Assembly (NCBI GenBank): GCA_002418775.1
Contig: DIEU01000058.1
Span: 88,361-122,932 of the forward strand
Reading direction: 5' to 3'
Length of the DNA stretch: 34,572 bases
DNA from: Firmicutes bacterium UBA5766
GTDB lineage: Bacteria; Bacillota; Desulfotomaculia; Desulfotomaculales; Nap2-2B
A program made the position numbers and the translations under genes. The notes beneath the pieces are model-generated. The model made no database searches. It saw nothing but the letters and a program-made list of their open reading frames with translations, and had not been told where the DNA came from. Positions 14,702-23,915 of this stretch are shown in pieces. Each line of letters opens with the position of its first letter. Within the stretch, counting starts at the first letter, position 1.

Positions 14702-16000
14702 ATGAAACCAAAAAGAAAAATAAAGAACAAATGGAAGTTTTTCTTCTCCATCTCTTTGTTCCTTGTCCTTTTGGCGGGATGTTTCTTTGTAGCCAACGCA
14801 TATTTTTTCCAATTGCCAGGTGTGCCGACAACCCTTAGTGTTTTCACTCCCAAGTCTATGACAGTCCTTTTGCTTGGCGCCGACTCCCGGCCCGGTGAAA
14901 CCATCGGAAGAACTGATTCAATTATTGTCGCCCATGTGGATGCCACACAAGAAAGGCTCTCATTATTGTCAATACCCAGGGACACCAAAGTAGATATACC
15001 CCGGCGCGGGACAGATAAAATAAACAGCGCCAACGTATATGGAGGGCCTTCTTTAACAGCCGGTGTTGTTTCCGATCTAATCGGAATGCCGGTCGAATAT
15101 TATACGCTTGTTAATTGGGAGGGTTTTAAGGACATTGTTGATATACTGGGAGGGGTAAACATCAATGTCGAAAAGCGAATGTACTATTATGACCGCGCTG
15201 ACGGGCCGGAATACGCAATCGACCTCCAGCCGGGAGAGCAGCGCCTTGACGGGAAAAAAGCCCTCCAATACGTTCGTTACCGGAATGATGCTCTCGGGGA
15301 CATTTCCAGAACTCAGCGCCAGTTAAAGTTCCTGACAGCGCTGGCCGATGAAATGATCAAACCGGAAACAATAATAAAACTGCCCAAGTTGGCGCCTAAA
15401 GTAAACGAATGCATGAAAACCAACCTCTCTGCAGGGCAGCTTATTCAACTTGCGTCAATGGCCAAAAAGCTTGACCAACTGGCAACGGCTGCCCAGACGC
15501 TGCCGGGCAGTTTTTCCAATCAAAACGGGATAAGTTACTGGCAAGTCGATTACGATCAGGCCAAACAGGTCGCCAAGGCTCTTTTTGAGAACGGTCAGGT
15601 TACAGATGTCATCCAGAAGAACCAGGGAAACACAGAAAACAGCAGTTCTTCTGAAACAAAAATAGCTAACCGGAAAAAGGATGACGCACTGCCGTCTCCA
15701 GCAGCTGAACAACAAAAAGAACAGGACAAAGATATTAAGAATGACACATCTGCAAATAGCGGCGGTGATTTGGAGTATTACTGGGGCAGAGATGGCGATG
15801 TCTATACCTGGCCGGATAATTCTTCCAGCAGCACGCCTGAAAACGAATCAGGCAGCAATCCCGATCAGCAGAATCCCGATCAGCATCAGGACTCCGGACT
15901 GCAAAACGGACAGGAAAACTTGAATAAAAATGACGGCGGCGATTCGGACGAAATAGAATTTATCCCGGTCCCAAGCGACGGCACGATAGGAAATATATAA
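14702..16000 (+). CDS. LytR-CpsA-Psr (LCP) family wall-polymer ligase
   Basis: A 432-aa membrane-anchored phosphotransferase of the family that moves undecaprenyl-linked polymers onto peptidoglycan. One helix at about 13-33 is followed by the LCP domain. LLGADSR, GRTDSIIVAHVD, LLSIPRDTKVDIP with the pyrophosphate-binding Arg, KINSANVYGG, and ALQYVRYRNDALGDISRTQRQ are all conserved. Past about residue 300 the protein is a low-complexity, Ser/Asn/Asp/Gln-rich tail with an imperfect NPDQ repeat, likely disordered and wall-spanning. It lies between the secreted protein gene and the DUF5693 gene. Confidence 0.94.
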   Translation: MKPKRKIKNKWKFFFSISLFLVLLAGCFFVANAYFFQLPGVPTTLSVFTPKSMTVLLLGADSRPGETIGRTDSIIVAHVDATQERLSLLSIPRDTKVDIPRRGTDKINSANVYGGPSLTAGVVSDLIGMPVEYYTLVNWEGFKDIVDILGGVNINVEKRMYYYDRADGPEYAIDLQPGEQRLDGKKALQYVRYRNDALGDISRTQRQLKFLTALADEMIKPETIIKLPKLAPKVNECMKTNLSAGQLIQLASMAKKLDQLATAAQTLPGSFSNQNGISYWQVDYDQAKQVAKALFENGQVTDVIQKNQGNTENSSSSETKIANRKKDDALPSPAAEQQKEQDKDIKNDTSANSGGDLEYYWGRDGDVYTWPDNSSSSTPENESGSNPDQQNPDQHQDSGLQNGQENLNKNDGGDSDEIEFIPVPSDGTIGNI

Positions 16001-16045
16001 TGAAAGATTAAAATTACTTTTTAAGATCGGAAAGGGCATCGGATA

Positions 16046-18031
16046 GTGAAAAAAAGCTGGTACCGCAGGGTGCTTGTCTTATTTCTGGCGGCAGGCATGA
16101 TAGCAGCCGGAATATCCGCAATACAGCGTTACAAGGCTGAGGAAAGTTACCGGACAGTAGAAATTGCTATGCCTTATGACGACCTGCAGTCAATGGCCAG
16201 GCTGGCCGGCAAGAGCGTTCCTGAAGTAATGCGTGTTTTCCGGGAATCCGGCTTAACAACCGTTTTGTTTAAAGAACCCGGAGCGGACGAACTAAGCAAT
16301 TACGGCAATTTTGATGTCATGACCGGACAGGAACTCCTTGCCCTAAGCGAACTGGGCGGGAAATTCCCGGGGGATATAATAAACACCTCCGGAAACAATG
16401 AAATTATACCCAATTATACCTACTTTCTTACAAATAAGAAAGACGAAGCCCTTCAACTTTTAGAGCAGTTAAAGGTAAAAACCGGAAAAGCAAAGCTGTA
16501 CCAAGATAAGGATTACTATATTATCAGCACGAACGCGGATTACGCTGCCTTAAAAAGCACTGGTCTTGGCTTCCCCGGCGAACCCTTGAGGGAGAGCGCC
16601 CGCTGCGGACTGCTTGCCGTTGTGCAGCTGCGCAACTGGCAGGGAGTCAACCAAAAGAGTATAACCGGCGTATTTAAACCCCTTAAAAATATTCCCAACC
16701 TTTCAGCGGTGGCCTTTAACGATACCAGCGTGCCGGGATATCCGAACCAAATACCCTGTCTGGCAGAAGAAATAAGTTCACTGGGCGTACCGGTAACTGA
16801 GATCGAGTTTTTTGCCCAGCGGGGCCTGACAAAACTCGCCATACTTCTTAACAAGCATCTTGTCCGGCTGCACACGGTAAAAGTTGAGGAAATGCCCAAA
16901 TATGAAACCGCCGATCTGGAAAGCCGGCTTATTCTGGCTGCCAGTGAACGTAACATAAGAATTCTATTAATCCGCCCCCTTACTTATTACAAAACTGGCG
17001 ACCCCCTTACCGAGAATGCATCTTTTATATCAAACATCAAGAAAGATCTTGAACAAAAAGACCTCATAATAGGGAAAGCGTCTTCCCTTCCGCCAATAGC
17101 TGTTTCTATTTTCGGATTGTTGATCATGGGCCTTGGGGTTATCTCCGGGGGACTGCTCCTGTTGGAAAGATTGGCGTACCAGATCAAATGGCAGGTTTTG
17201 GGAATAGCCGCAATTATAATTTATGCCGCTTTACTGGCTATCGCGCCAGATCCCGCACGCAAACTGATGGCCTTTGCCGCTGTTGTAATTTTCCCCACAC
17301 TGTCCCTGTTAACATTTGTGCAGAACCGCAGGTTATCGGCCTGGCAGAGCATAATCATGCTCGCGATTACATGTATGTACTCATTAATCGGTGCGCTGTT
17401 TACTGTTGGTTTGCTGTCTGATACTGCATATATCTTAAAGATGGATTCTTTTATGGGAGTTAAGGCAGCGGTTGTTTTGCCTCTGGCAATTATAGGACTG
17501 TTTTTTTTAGTTTATTCAGGGCCACCGCCTTCAAAGACGGAACAGGCAAAAACAACCGGAAACAACTTCTGGAGCGGTTTAGCGAGCCTTTTAGACCGGC
17601 CTGTATTGATTAAATGGGCTATTGCCGGCGCTGTGCTCCTGGCAATTTTTGCCATATATGTAATGCGTACGGGAAATGAAGTTGTTTTGCCGCCATCAAC
17701 ACTTGAACTGAAATTCAGGGCGCTTCTGGACAATTTTCTGGAGGTGCGTCCAAGGACTAAAGAATTTTTGCTGGGGCAGCCATTTTTGCTGGTGCTTTTC
17801 TATACAGGATACAGGGGCAATGTTTATCTTCCCCTTCTTTTACTGGGAACTATCGGGCAAATTTCCATAGTCAACACTTTTGCCCATCTGCACACGCCCC
17901 TTCTTGTTTCGATGCTGCGGTTTTTTAATGGACTCTGGTCCGGAATTATTATCGGGCTTGTTTTAATCCTGCTTCTGAATCTGGCCATACGCTGGTATAA
18001 AGCATATGAACACTGCAAAGACACCGGGTAA
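16046..18031 (+). CDS. DUF5693 family polytopic membrane protein
   Basis: A 661-aa protein. After one N-terminal helix (about 9-25) comes an extracytoplasmic domain to about 345. It contains MARLAGKSVPEVMRVFRESGLTTVLFKE and a segment resembling TIM-barrel-type strands (LTKLAILLNKHLVRLHTVK). The C-terminal half has around nine membrane helices. Family function is unknown, but members commonly sit beside csaB in Clostridia (from memory), pointing to a role in wall-polymer export or modification. The start is GTG, with AAAGGGCATCGG upstream. Its end overlaps csaB by 26 nt, implying coupled translation. Confidence 0.82.
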   Translation: MKKSWYRRVLVLFLAAGMIAAGISAIQRYKAEESYRTVEIAMPYDDLQSMARLAGKSVPEVMRVFRESGLTTVLFKEPGADELSNYGNFDVMTGQELLALSELGGKFPGDIINTSGNNEIIPNYTYFLTNKKDEALQLLEQLKVKTGKAKLYQDKDYYIISTNADYAALKSTGLGFPGEPLRESARCGLLAVVQLRNWQGVNQKSITGVFKPLKNIPNLSAVAFNDTSVPGYPNQIPCLAEEISSLGVPVTEIEFFAQRGLTKLAILLNKHLVRLHTVKVEEMPKYETADLESRLILAASERNIRILLIRPLTYYKTGDPLTENASFISNIKKDLEQKDLIIGKASSLPPIAVSIFGLLIMGLGVISGGLLLLERLAYQIKWQVLGIAAIIIYAALLAIAPDPARKLMAFAAVVIFPTLSLLTFVQNRRLSAWQSIIMLAITCMYSLIGALFTVGLLSDTAYILKMDSFMGVKAAVVLPLAIIGLFFLVYSGPPPSKTEQAKTTGNNFWSGLASLLDRPVLIKWAIAGAVLLAIFAIYVMRTGNEVVLPPSTLELKFRALLDNFLEVRPRTKEFLLGQPFLLVLFYTGYRGNVYLPLLLLGTIGQISIVNTFAHLHTPLLVSMLRFFNGLWSGIIIGLVLILLLNLAIRWYKAYEHCKDTG

Positions 18032-19127
18032 GCCGCGTTTAGTCATCTCAGGATATTACGGTTTTGACAATGCCGGCGACGAGGCGATTCTGCTCAGCCT
18101 GGTCACCGCTTTCCGGACTATCTGCCCTGAAGTTCAGATAACCGTATTATCCAGCAACCCATCAAATACGGCAAATCTATATCACGTGCGGGCATTAAAC
18201 CGCTGGCAGCCGGGAGAAGTTTACCGTGCTTTAAAAGAAGCCGACATGCTAATCAGCGGCGGCGGGAGCCTGCTGCAGGACGTTACCGGATTGAAAAGCC
18301 TCGTTTACTATCTTGGAGTAGTCTGGTTAGCCATTAAATTAAAAAAAGCGGTTGTTTTCTGTGGACAGGGTGTCGGACCGGTTACCAGCGGGATTGGCCG
18401 CCGGCTGATGAAAAGCATTGCTGACAAAGTCGACCTGATCACGGTCCGGGATGAGCAATCGGCAAATGACCTGCTTGAAATGGGCATAACTTCGCCACCC
18501 ATATATGTTACTGCAGATCCTGTTTTTGTGCTGAAGAAAAATGATTTCAGTCCGCATCAAGATAATCAGAGCGGCAAAGTCCAGCCAACGGCCGGCATAT
18601 CCATAAGAGACTGGCCTTTATTTAACGAAAAGGATCAACTGGTTGTTGCAAAATTAGCTGATCATTTATCAGATTCAGGCTGGCAAATAATTTTTCTGCC
18701 GTTTCACTATCCAACCGACTTTACTGCCTGCCTCAGGGTAAAGCAGTTGATGAAATCCCCTGCGCAGGTTATAGATAAAGTACTTACCGCCCGTGAAGCA
18801 GGTTCAATAATAGGAAGCCTCGATCTGTTAATCGGCATGCGCCTGCATTCATTAATTTTGGCGGCTGTGGCCGGAGTGCCTTTTATAGGCATCTCCTATG
18901 ATCCAAAAATAAAGCGCTTTCTAAACCAGCTTGGCCTTCATCCTGCAGGGGAAGCGTCAAGCCTTGAGTATACCAAATGCCTTTCAGCTGTAAATGAAGT
19001 GATCAGTAATCAGGATGCCTTTAAAAACAAGATATGGCGGGCGGTTGAAGTTTTACAGCCGAAAGCGCTGCTCAATGCAAGACTGGCTTTGGAATTGGCT
19101 GCTGCGAATCCCCGCCGTTTAAGCTAG
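18006..19127 (+). CDS. csaB: Polysaccharide pyruvyl transferase CsaB
   Basis: A 373-aa enzyme that adds a pyruvyl ketal to secondary cell-wall polymer, creating the ligand for S-layer-homology domains. Family features are the N-terminal ISGYYGFDNAGDEAIL, ISGGGSLLQDVTGLKSLVYYLG, CGQGVGPV, ITVRDEQSANDLLEMGI and late GMRLHSLILAAVAGVPFIGISYDPKI. The ATG lies inside the 3' end of the DUF5693 gene without a good ribosome site, so it probably relies on coupling. No SLH-domain protein is encoded in this window. Confidence 0.94.
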   Translation: MNTAKTPGKPRLVISGYYGFDNAGDEAILLSLVTAFRTICPEVQITVLSSNPSNTANLYHVRALNRWQPGEVYRALKEADMLISGGGSLLQDVTGLKSLVYYLGVVWLAIKLKKAVVFCGQGVGPVTSGIGRRLMKSIADKVDLITVRDEQSANDLLEMGITSPPIYVTADPVFVLKKNDFSPHQDNQSGKVQPTAGISIRDWPLFNEKDQLVVAKLADHLSDSGWQIIFLPFHYPTDFTACLRVKQLMKSPAQVIDKVLTAREAGSIIGSLDLLIGMRLHSLILAAVAGVPFIGISYDPKIKRFLNQLGLHPAGEASSLEYTKCLSAVNEVISNQDAFKNKIWRAVEVLQPKALLNARLALELAAANPRRLS

Positions 19128-19151
19128 TCCGGATGCTTAAGGAGAGTTAAA

Positions 19152-20723
19152 ATGGGGTCTGTAATGATTAAGATTTTAGCTGTTACTTTATCGTTATGGC
19201 TTGTCTTTACAGGGGTAAATTTCAGCACGCTGGCTTCAGCCGCCGAGCCCGCCGCGCCGGCAGCGCTTTCTGAAAAAGAAATTGAAACACCTCCCCAGAC
19301 ACAACCCGGCGGAGAACTTATACCGGGCGGCGTCCAGTCGTTTGCGGGATCTTCTAAAAACGCGCGGGAAATATCCCCGGGAGTGATTTACTACACTCTT
19401 GAGGGGCAGAACTGGAAGAAAAAACCTCTTCGCGGTTACGTCGTAGAAGTAAATCCCTCTTTGAATTTAATGGAACTCCGTATAGCGACCGGTCAGGATA
19501 CCCTGGGCAAAAGGGAAACATTAAGCAGTATTGCCGCCAGGCACGGGGCTGTTGCAGCTGTGAACGCCGGCTTTTTTGACAGCGGCACAGGCTGGCCGAT
19601 TGGGCATCTTATACAGGACGGGCGCCTGTTGAATTCCTGGAATATTTTAAGAACATCGGTGGGATTTACTGATCAGAAAAAGGCTGTTATCGGCTATTTT
19701 GCGCCTCAGGTTACAGCCCAGCTCGGCGATATTGTCCTGAACATTGAAGGTGTTAATTATCCCGCCGCCGAAAACGAAATCATACTTTACACTCCTTTTT
19801 TCAACTCTGATGTAAAAATACCGTCCGGCGGGACCGGTATAATCATCACTCCTGATGAAAACGGCATCCTCTCTGTAAGCAGTATGACAACAGACACAAC
19901 CGCGGTTCCTCCAGACGGCTATGTACTTACCCTGCGGGACTGCAAAAAGAATCTTATTGCCAACCTGGATCCAGATACGGCCGTTAAAATTAAAATAGAC
20001 TATGACCAGCAGTGGAAAGGACTTAAACATCTGGTTACCGCCGGTCCTCTGCTGGTTGAAGACGGGCAGCCGGTTTTTAACGCCATTTTTGAAGGATTCC
20101 GGGGAAGCATTCTTGAACCGGCTGCGCGGACAGCGATCGGCATAAGTAAGGAAGAAAAAATAATTCTGGCGGTTGTAGACAGCAAGAAGGACTGGAGCGC
20201 CGGACTTACCCTGGAAGAACTCGCCTACCTGATGGCCGATTTAGGATGTATAAGGGCTGCAGCCCTGGATGGCGGAGGTTCCAGCGGCATGTGGGCTAAA
20301 GGAAGGCTGGTCAGCGCCCCTACCGGCGGCAAGGAAAGGACGGTTGCCAACGCAATCCTCGTTCTTTACCAGGTACCGGTTTACCTGGATAACCAGAGGA
20401 TCTTTTTTGACGTGCCGCCTTTATTTGAAAACGGGCGTGTTCTTGTGCCCCTGAGAAAAATATTCGATTCTTTGCAGGCGCAAATAAAGTGGGATCAGGA
20501 TTCCAAAACAGTTACGGCGACGAAGAACAATAAAACGGTAGTCTTAACCGTTGGAAAACAAAACGCGCTGATTAACGGAAAGGTTTATTCCCTTGATGTC
20601 CCCGCCTGCATAAAAGACGGCAGAATAATGGTTCCCCTCCGCTTCGTCAGCAGTTCTCTCGGCGCAAACGTCAAATGGCGCAGTAAACCTCCCGGAGTTT
20701 TTATAACATCAAATGCAGGGTGA
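19152..20723 (+). CDS. Secreted phosphodiester glycosidase with copper-amine-oxidase-type repeats
   Basis: A 523-aa exported protein. After a signal peptide (hydrophobic about 6-29) comes an NAGPA/DUF2233-type phosphodiester glycosidase domain with AAVNAGFFDSGTGWPIG, TAIGISKEEKIILAVVD and the signature ALDGGGSSGMW with ERTVANAILV. The C-terminal 110 residues hold two repeats of the copper-amine-oxidase N-terminal-like (stalk) domain, each with the NGRVLVPLR/DGRIMVPLR pattern, probably a wall-binding module. AAGGAGAG lies 5 nt upstream of the ATG; a second ATG four codons in is possible. It is 24 nt downstream of csaB. Confidence 0.88.
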   Translation: MGSVMIKILAVTLSLWLVFTGVNFSTLASAAEPAAPAALSEKEIETPPQTQPGGELIPGGVQSFAGSSKNAREISPGVIYYTLEGQNWKKKPLRGYVVEVNPSLNLMELRIATGQDTLGKRETLSSIAARHGAVAAVNAGFFDSGTGWPIGHLIQDGRLLNSWNILRTSVGFTDQKKAVIGYFAPQVTAQLGDIVLNIEGVNYPAAENEIILYTPFFNSDVKIPSGGTGIIITPDENGILSVSSMTTDTTAVPPDGYVLTLRDCKKNLIANLDPDTAVKIKIDYDQQWKGLKHLVTAGPLLVEDGQPVFNAIFEGFRGSILEPAARTAIGISKEEKIILAVVDSKKDWSAGLTLEELAYLMADLGCIRAAALDGGGSSGMWAKGRLVSAPTGGKERTVANAILVLYQVPVYLDNQRIFFDVPPLFENGRVLVPLRKIFDSLQAQIKWDQDSKTVTATKNNKTVVLTVGKQNALINGKVYSLDVPACIKDGRIMVPLRFVSSSLGANVKWRSKPPGVFITSNAG

Positions 20724-20727
20724 TAAC

Positions 20728-21756
20728 ATGTTTAGAGTTTTATTCGCTATTTCAAAACATATAGTCTTTTTACTTATATTTATCCTTTTCTGGGCGCCCC
20801 CCATTCCAGCCAATGCCCAGGAAGCGCCTAGTTTTTCCGTCAAGTTCGATTACAGGGATGACATTACTTACAACCATCCCAATTATGTGGAGCAGCTTCC
20901 TGACGGCGGCATCCTTGCCTGCCGGGTAGGTTTCCGGGAACCGGCGATTGTACAAATCTCCCCCAGTGGGACGGAAACCGTTCTTGTGAAAGGGATTCAG
21001 GCTTCCTGCGTCAAACTGCTGCCTTCCGGCAACATGCTGATTGCTGAATCCGGAGCGCCCGGCAAACCGTTTACACCCCGCGTTTTTGAAGCGACACCCA
21101 GTGGTTCGGCCGTCTGGGAGTACAGCTTGCAGTCCCTTTCAAGTTCTCCTCGATATGTTGAACGACTGCAAAACGGCAATATTTTAATTACCCTTCCCCA
21201 TAAAATCATTGAAGTGAACAGAGATAAAAAGATTGTCTGGTCTTACGGCTGGGGAAAACCTGTAAAACCTGATATACGCGGGTACCTTGCCAACCCCGTT
21301 CAAGCCACACGACTTGCAAGCGGCAACACTTTAATCGTCGACTGCGGCACAACCAACGGAACTGTTTTCGAAATAACACCAAAAAAAGATATCGTCTGGC
21401 AGTTCGGTTCTTTTACAGGCAAATGTCCCTATACTGCAGATAATACAGGCGAGCAGGATGCGGCAAATACAGCGGCTGAAATACCGGCCTGTATATTTTT
21501 CCCCACGGGAGCCCTCCGTTTACCGGATGGAAATACCCTGATCGCGGATAAAGCCAATTTACTCCTGGTTGAAATTGACCCGGCCGGCGCCGTCCTTAAA
21601 AAAATATCCTGGAAAGAGGGCATTTCCGGCCAATCAGTAATGAACCAGTGGATGGTAAGCCCCCAAAGCGATTACAGCGTAATTATCCCCTGCACACTGA
21701 CAAGCTCACGATCTTTAATCAGAATCATCAAATTTGACAATATGGAATTAAATTAA
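20728..21756 (+). CDS. Secreted beta-propeller protein (arylsulfotransferase/PQQ-like repeats)
   Basis: A 342-aa exported protein with a signal peptide (MFRVLF ... ANAQ). At least five blades repeat the pattern LPDGNTLIAD-x-G-x-V-x-EI-x(P)-x-G-x-VVW. Examples are SGNTLIVDCGTTNGTVFEITP, PDGNTLIADKANLLLVEIDP and NGNILITLPHKIIEVNRDKKIVWSYG. The fold is common in ASST-like and NHL-type proteins; no catalytic His for sulfotransfer can be identified. The frame is open to an ATG at 20713 inside the previous gene, but the ATG at 20728 is chosen because AGGGTGA lies 5 nt upstream. It is the last gene of the envelope cluster. Confidence 0.78.
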   Translation: MFRVLFAISKHIVFLLIFILFWAPPIPANAQEAPSFSVKFDYRDDITYNHPNYVEQLPDGGILACRVGFREPAIVQISPSGTETVLVKGIQASCVKLLPSGNMLIAESGAPGKPFTPRVFEATPSGSAVWEYSLQSLSSSPRYVERLQNGNILITLPHKIIEVNRDKKIVWSYGWGKPVKPDIRGYLANPVQATRLASGNTLIVDCGTTNGTVFEITPKKDIVWQFGSFTGKCPYTADNTGEQDAANTAAEIPACIFFPTGALRLPDGNTLIADKANLLLVEIDPAGAVLKKISWKEGISGQSVMNQWMVSPQSDYSVIIPCTLTSSRSLIRIIKFDNMELN

Positions 21757-21818
21757 AAAAGCCATGAATATGTCCAAATAAAAATATGCAAGAAAACAAA
21801 TTTTAGTTTACAATATAA

Positions 21819-22154
21819 CTTGGGAAAGGGGATAACAGCACTTATAAAGGAGTGTATAGTATGTCGGACAAGAAAAGAATAAATTACGAGGAAATCGCCA
21901 AGGAACTGCTGATAACTTACCTTGAAGAGTATAAAGTTGATGAATTAAAAAATCCAATCGAGGCAGCAGCAATCATTGCAGAAATGTACAGGATAATTTT
22001 AAACAGGATTAGCCAGGATGAGAATGAGGAGGTTCCCGAACTTAACGCCGGAAACGAAGACCAGGAAGGGGCAGTTAAATTCTACAGATTTTTATTGAAT
22101 TACAATGTTTAAGTTTGAATATACTAATGAACCTTAGCTTACCCCTTTCCCAAG
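21819..22154. repeat. 13-bp inverted repeat pair flanking a small gene
   Basis: CTTGGGAAAGGGG at 21819-21831 recurs as its exact reverse complement CCCCTTTCCCAAG at 22142-22154. The copies sit 29 nt before the start and 29 nt after the stop of the 83-codon gene between them. They could pair in the mRNA, be two binding sites for one protein, or mark the ends of a tiny inserted cassette. Confidence 0.6.
21861..22112 (+). CDS. Small, charged, helical protein of unknown function
   Basis: An 83-aa cytoplasmic protein, mostly helical by composition (INYEEIAKELLITYLEEYKV, PIEAAAIIAEMYRIILNRI), with an acidic linker and a hydrophobic C-terminus. I do not recognise a family. AAAGGAG lies 8 nt upstream of the ATG. 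A GTG three codons upstream (21852) overlaps that ribosome site and is rejected. A TACAAT at 21809-21814 may be a -10, with a poor -35. It is flanked by the inverted repeat at 21819 and 22142. Confidence 0.7.
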   Translation: MSDKKRINYEEIAKELLITYLEEYKVDELKNPIEAAAIIAEMYRIILNRISQDENEEVPELNAGNEDQEGAVKFYRFLLNYNV

Positions 22155-22189
22155 CCGTTATAATTGCCTAATCAATACGAGGGGGTAAA

Positions 22190-22927
22190 ATGAAAAAGAA
22201 ATTTATTTTTATCTCGTCACTTATTTTACTATTGATAATCTTACCCGGCTGCAGCAAAACGTCAAAGCCCGAAGTTGCTCAGCCAAAAGAGCAAGCGGCG
22301 GAATCAAATGAGGCGGATGATAATCAAATGAAACCGGACCAGTACCAGCTAGATCCTCCAGAAAAAGGGGATACTATTGCCATTATTACAACTACGATGG
22401 GCGCTATAAAAATTAAATTTTTTTCCAAAGAAGCGCCCAAAGCCGTAGAAAATTTCACCGGACTGGCATCTTCAGGTTATTATAACGGCTTAATCTTCCA
22501 CAGAATAATTAACGATTTCATGATTCAGGGCGGTGACCCGTTGGGAAACGGCACGGGAGGCCAGAGCATCTGGAAGAAACCTTTTGAAGATGAATTCAGC
22601 GAAAATCTGCACAACTACAGAGGAGCGCTTTCCATGGCCAACAGCGGGCCCAATACAAATGGAAGCCAATTCTTTATCGTACAAAAAAATACGGTTGAAG
22701 ATAACCTCCAGTTATGGATGCGCCAGAATGGTTTTGACCAGGAACTTATTGACAGTTATATGAAAAATGGCGGAACGCCATGGCTTGACAACAAACATAC
22801 TGTTTTTGGACAGGTTTTTGAGGGAATGGATGTTGTCGATCAAATAGCTGCTGTTAAAACAGATGCTAATGGAAAACCTTCACCGGACATTAAAATAGAC
22901 AAAATTGAAATCACGAAACAGGGGTAA
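22190..22927 (+). CDS. Peptidyl-prolyl isomerase, cyclophilin type, lipoprotein
   Basis: A 245-aa exported foldase. The signal peptide ends in the lipobox LPGC (Cys at about 21), so it should be lipid-anchored outside the membrane. A charged linker leads to the cyclophilin domain with GLIFHRIINDFMIQGGDPLGNGTGG, ALSMANSGPNTNGSQFFIV and HTVFGQVFEGMDVVDQI. These contain the usual catalytic Arg and the Phe/Gln active-site residues. GAGGGGG is 5 nt upstream. Its last 17 bases overlap the end of the convergent LysR gene. Confidence 0.94.
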   Translation: MKKKFIFISSLILLLIILPGCSKTSKPEVAQPKEQAAESNEADDNQMKPDQYQLDPPEKGDTIAIITTTMGAIKIKFFSKEAPKAVENFTGLASSGYYNGLIFHRIINDFMIQGGDPLGNGTGGQSIWKKPFEDEFSENLHNYRGALSMANSGPNTNGSQFFIVQKNTVEDNLQLWMRQNGFDQELIDSYMKNGGTPWLDNKHTVFGQVFEGMDVVDQIAAVKTDANGKPSPDIKIDKIEITKQG

Positions 22928-23849
22928 AAATTTTATTCGCAGAGGGTCCCTGGTTATCCGGGGACCCGGTAAAAATAAAGTCATGGAATGCTTCAGCGGC
23001 AAAATTATTCATCCAGCTTTGATCGCGAATAACATATAACTCTCTGTCCAGGTCAAGGTTATGAACAGTGATTTCCTTGATTAATCCAAGCAGCAGGGGT
23101 TCCCTGGCGGCCAAAAACGAAACAACACTTATCCCTAAACCGGCTTCTACGGCACCAATTATAGCCCGGGTACTGCCCATCTCCATAACAACGCTTAATT
23201 GTTCTTTTGAAATACCACTCCTGGCAAGGCTTGCTTCAAAAGTTTTCCGTGTTCCCGAGCCGCTTTCCCTCAATATAAATTCTTCCTTGATAAGATCATT
23301 AATCTTTACTTCTTCACCGGATTTCCAGCGATGATCCGGCGGGGCAATCAAAACCAGGCGATCAGTTAAAAAAGGCAGACACTCAATTTCCTTGCCTGAA
23401 ATCAATGCGCCGCATAAACCCAGATCTATTTCGCGGTTTAAAAGCCACGCTTCAACCTGTGCGCTTCCCGCTATCCGCACATTTATTTGAATACCCGGAA
23501 ACCGCCGGTGAAAGTCCCCGATTAATTTCGGCAGTACGTATTCACCGGGAATTGTACTTGCTCCAATTGTAAAAGAACCTGTTTTTAATTCTTTCAGATC
23601 ATTGACGACCGATTTAATCTTGTTAGAATGGGCAACTATTTGCTTCGCCTGTTCAAATAGCAGTTTCCCGGCTTCAGTAAGAATAACATTTTTTTCATTT
23701 CGCCAGAAGAGTTTTACACCAAGTAATTCTTCTAATGACTGGATCTGAAAACTGACCGCAGGCTGACTCATGTACAATCTTTTGGCAGCTTTGGTAAAAC
23801 CCTTTAACTCGGCAACCCATAAAAATACTTCCAACTGTTTTAAATTCAT
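22911..23849 (-). CDS. LysR family transcriptional regulator
   Basis: A 312-aa regulator with the N-terminal winged HTH (MNLKQLEVFLWVAELKGFTKAAKRLYMSQPAVSFQIQSLE) and a periplasmic-binding-type effector domain. ASTIPGEYVLPKLI and FILRESGSGTRKTFE resemble the CysL/CbbR branch. AAGGTGA precedes the ATG. A -10 TATAAT with a 17-nt-spaced TTTAAA sits in the gap to the upstream minus-strand gene. No divergent partner is visible, so its target cannot be named. Confidence 0.92.
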   Translation of the reverse strand: MNLKQLEVFLWVAELKGFTKAAKRLYMSQPAVSFQIQSLEELLGVKLFWRNEKNVILTEAGKLLFEQAKQIVAHSNKIKSVVNDLKELKTGSFTIGASTIPGEYVLPKLIGDFHRRFPGIQINVRIAGSAQVEAWLLNREIDLGLCGALISGKEIECLPFLTDRLVLIAPPDHRWKSGEEVKINDLIKEEFILRESGSGTRKTFEASLARSGISKEQLSVVMEMGSTRAIIGAVEAGLGISVVSFLAAREPLLLGLIKEITVHNLDLDRELYVIRDQSWMNNFAAEAFHDFIFTGSPDNQGPSANKIFTPVS

Positions 23850-23915
23850 TTTTCACCTTGATAAAGATATTTTATTTATTTGTTCATAGCTATTATAACT
23901 TTTTTTTATTACAAT

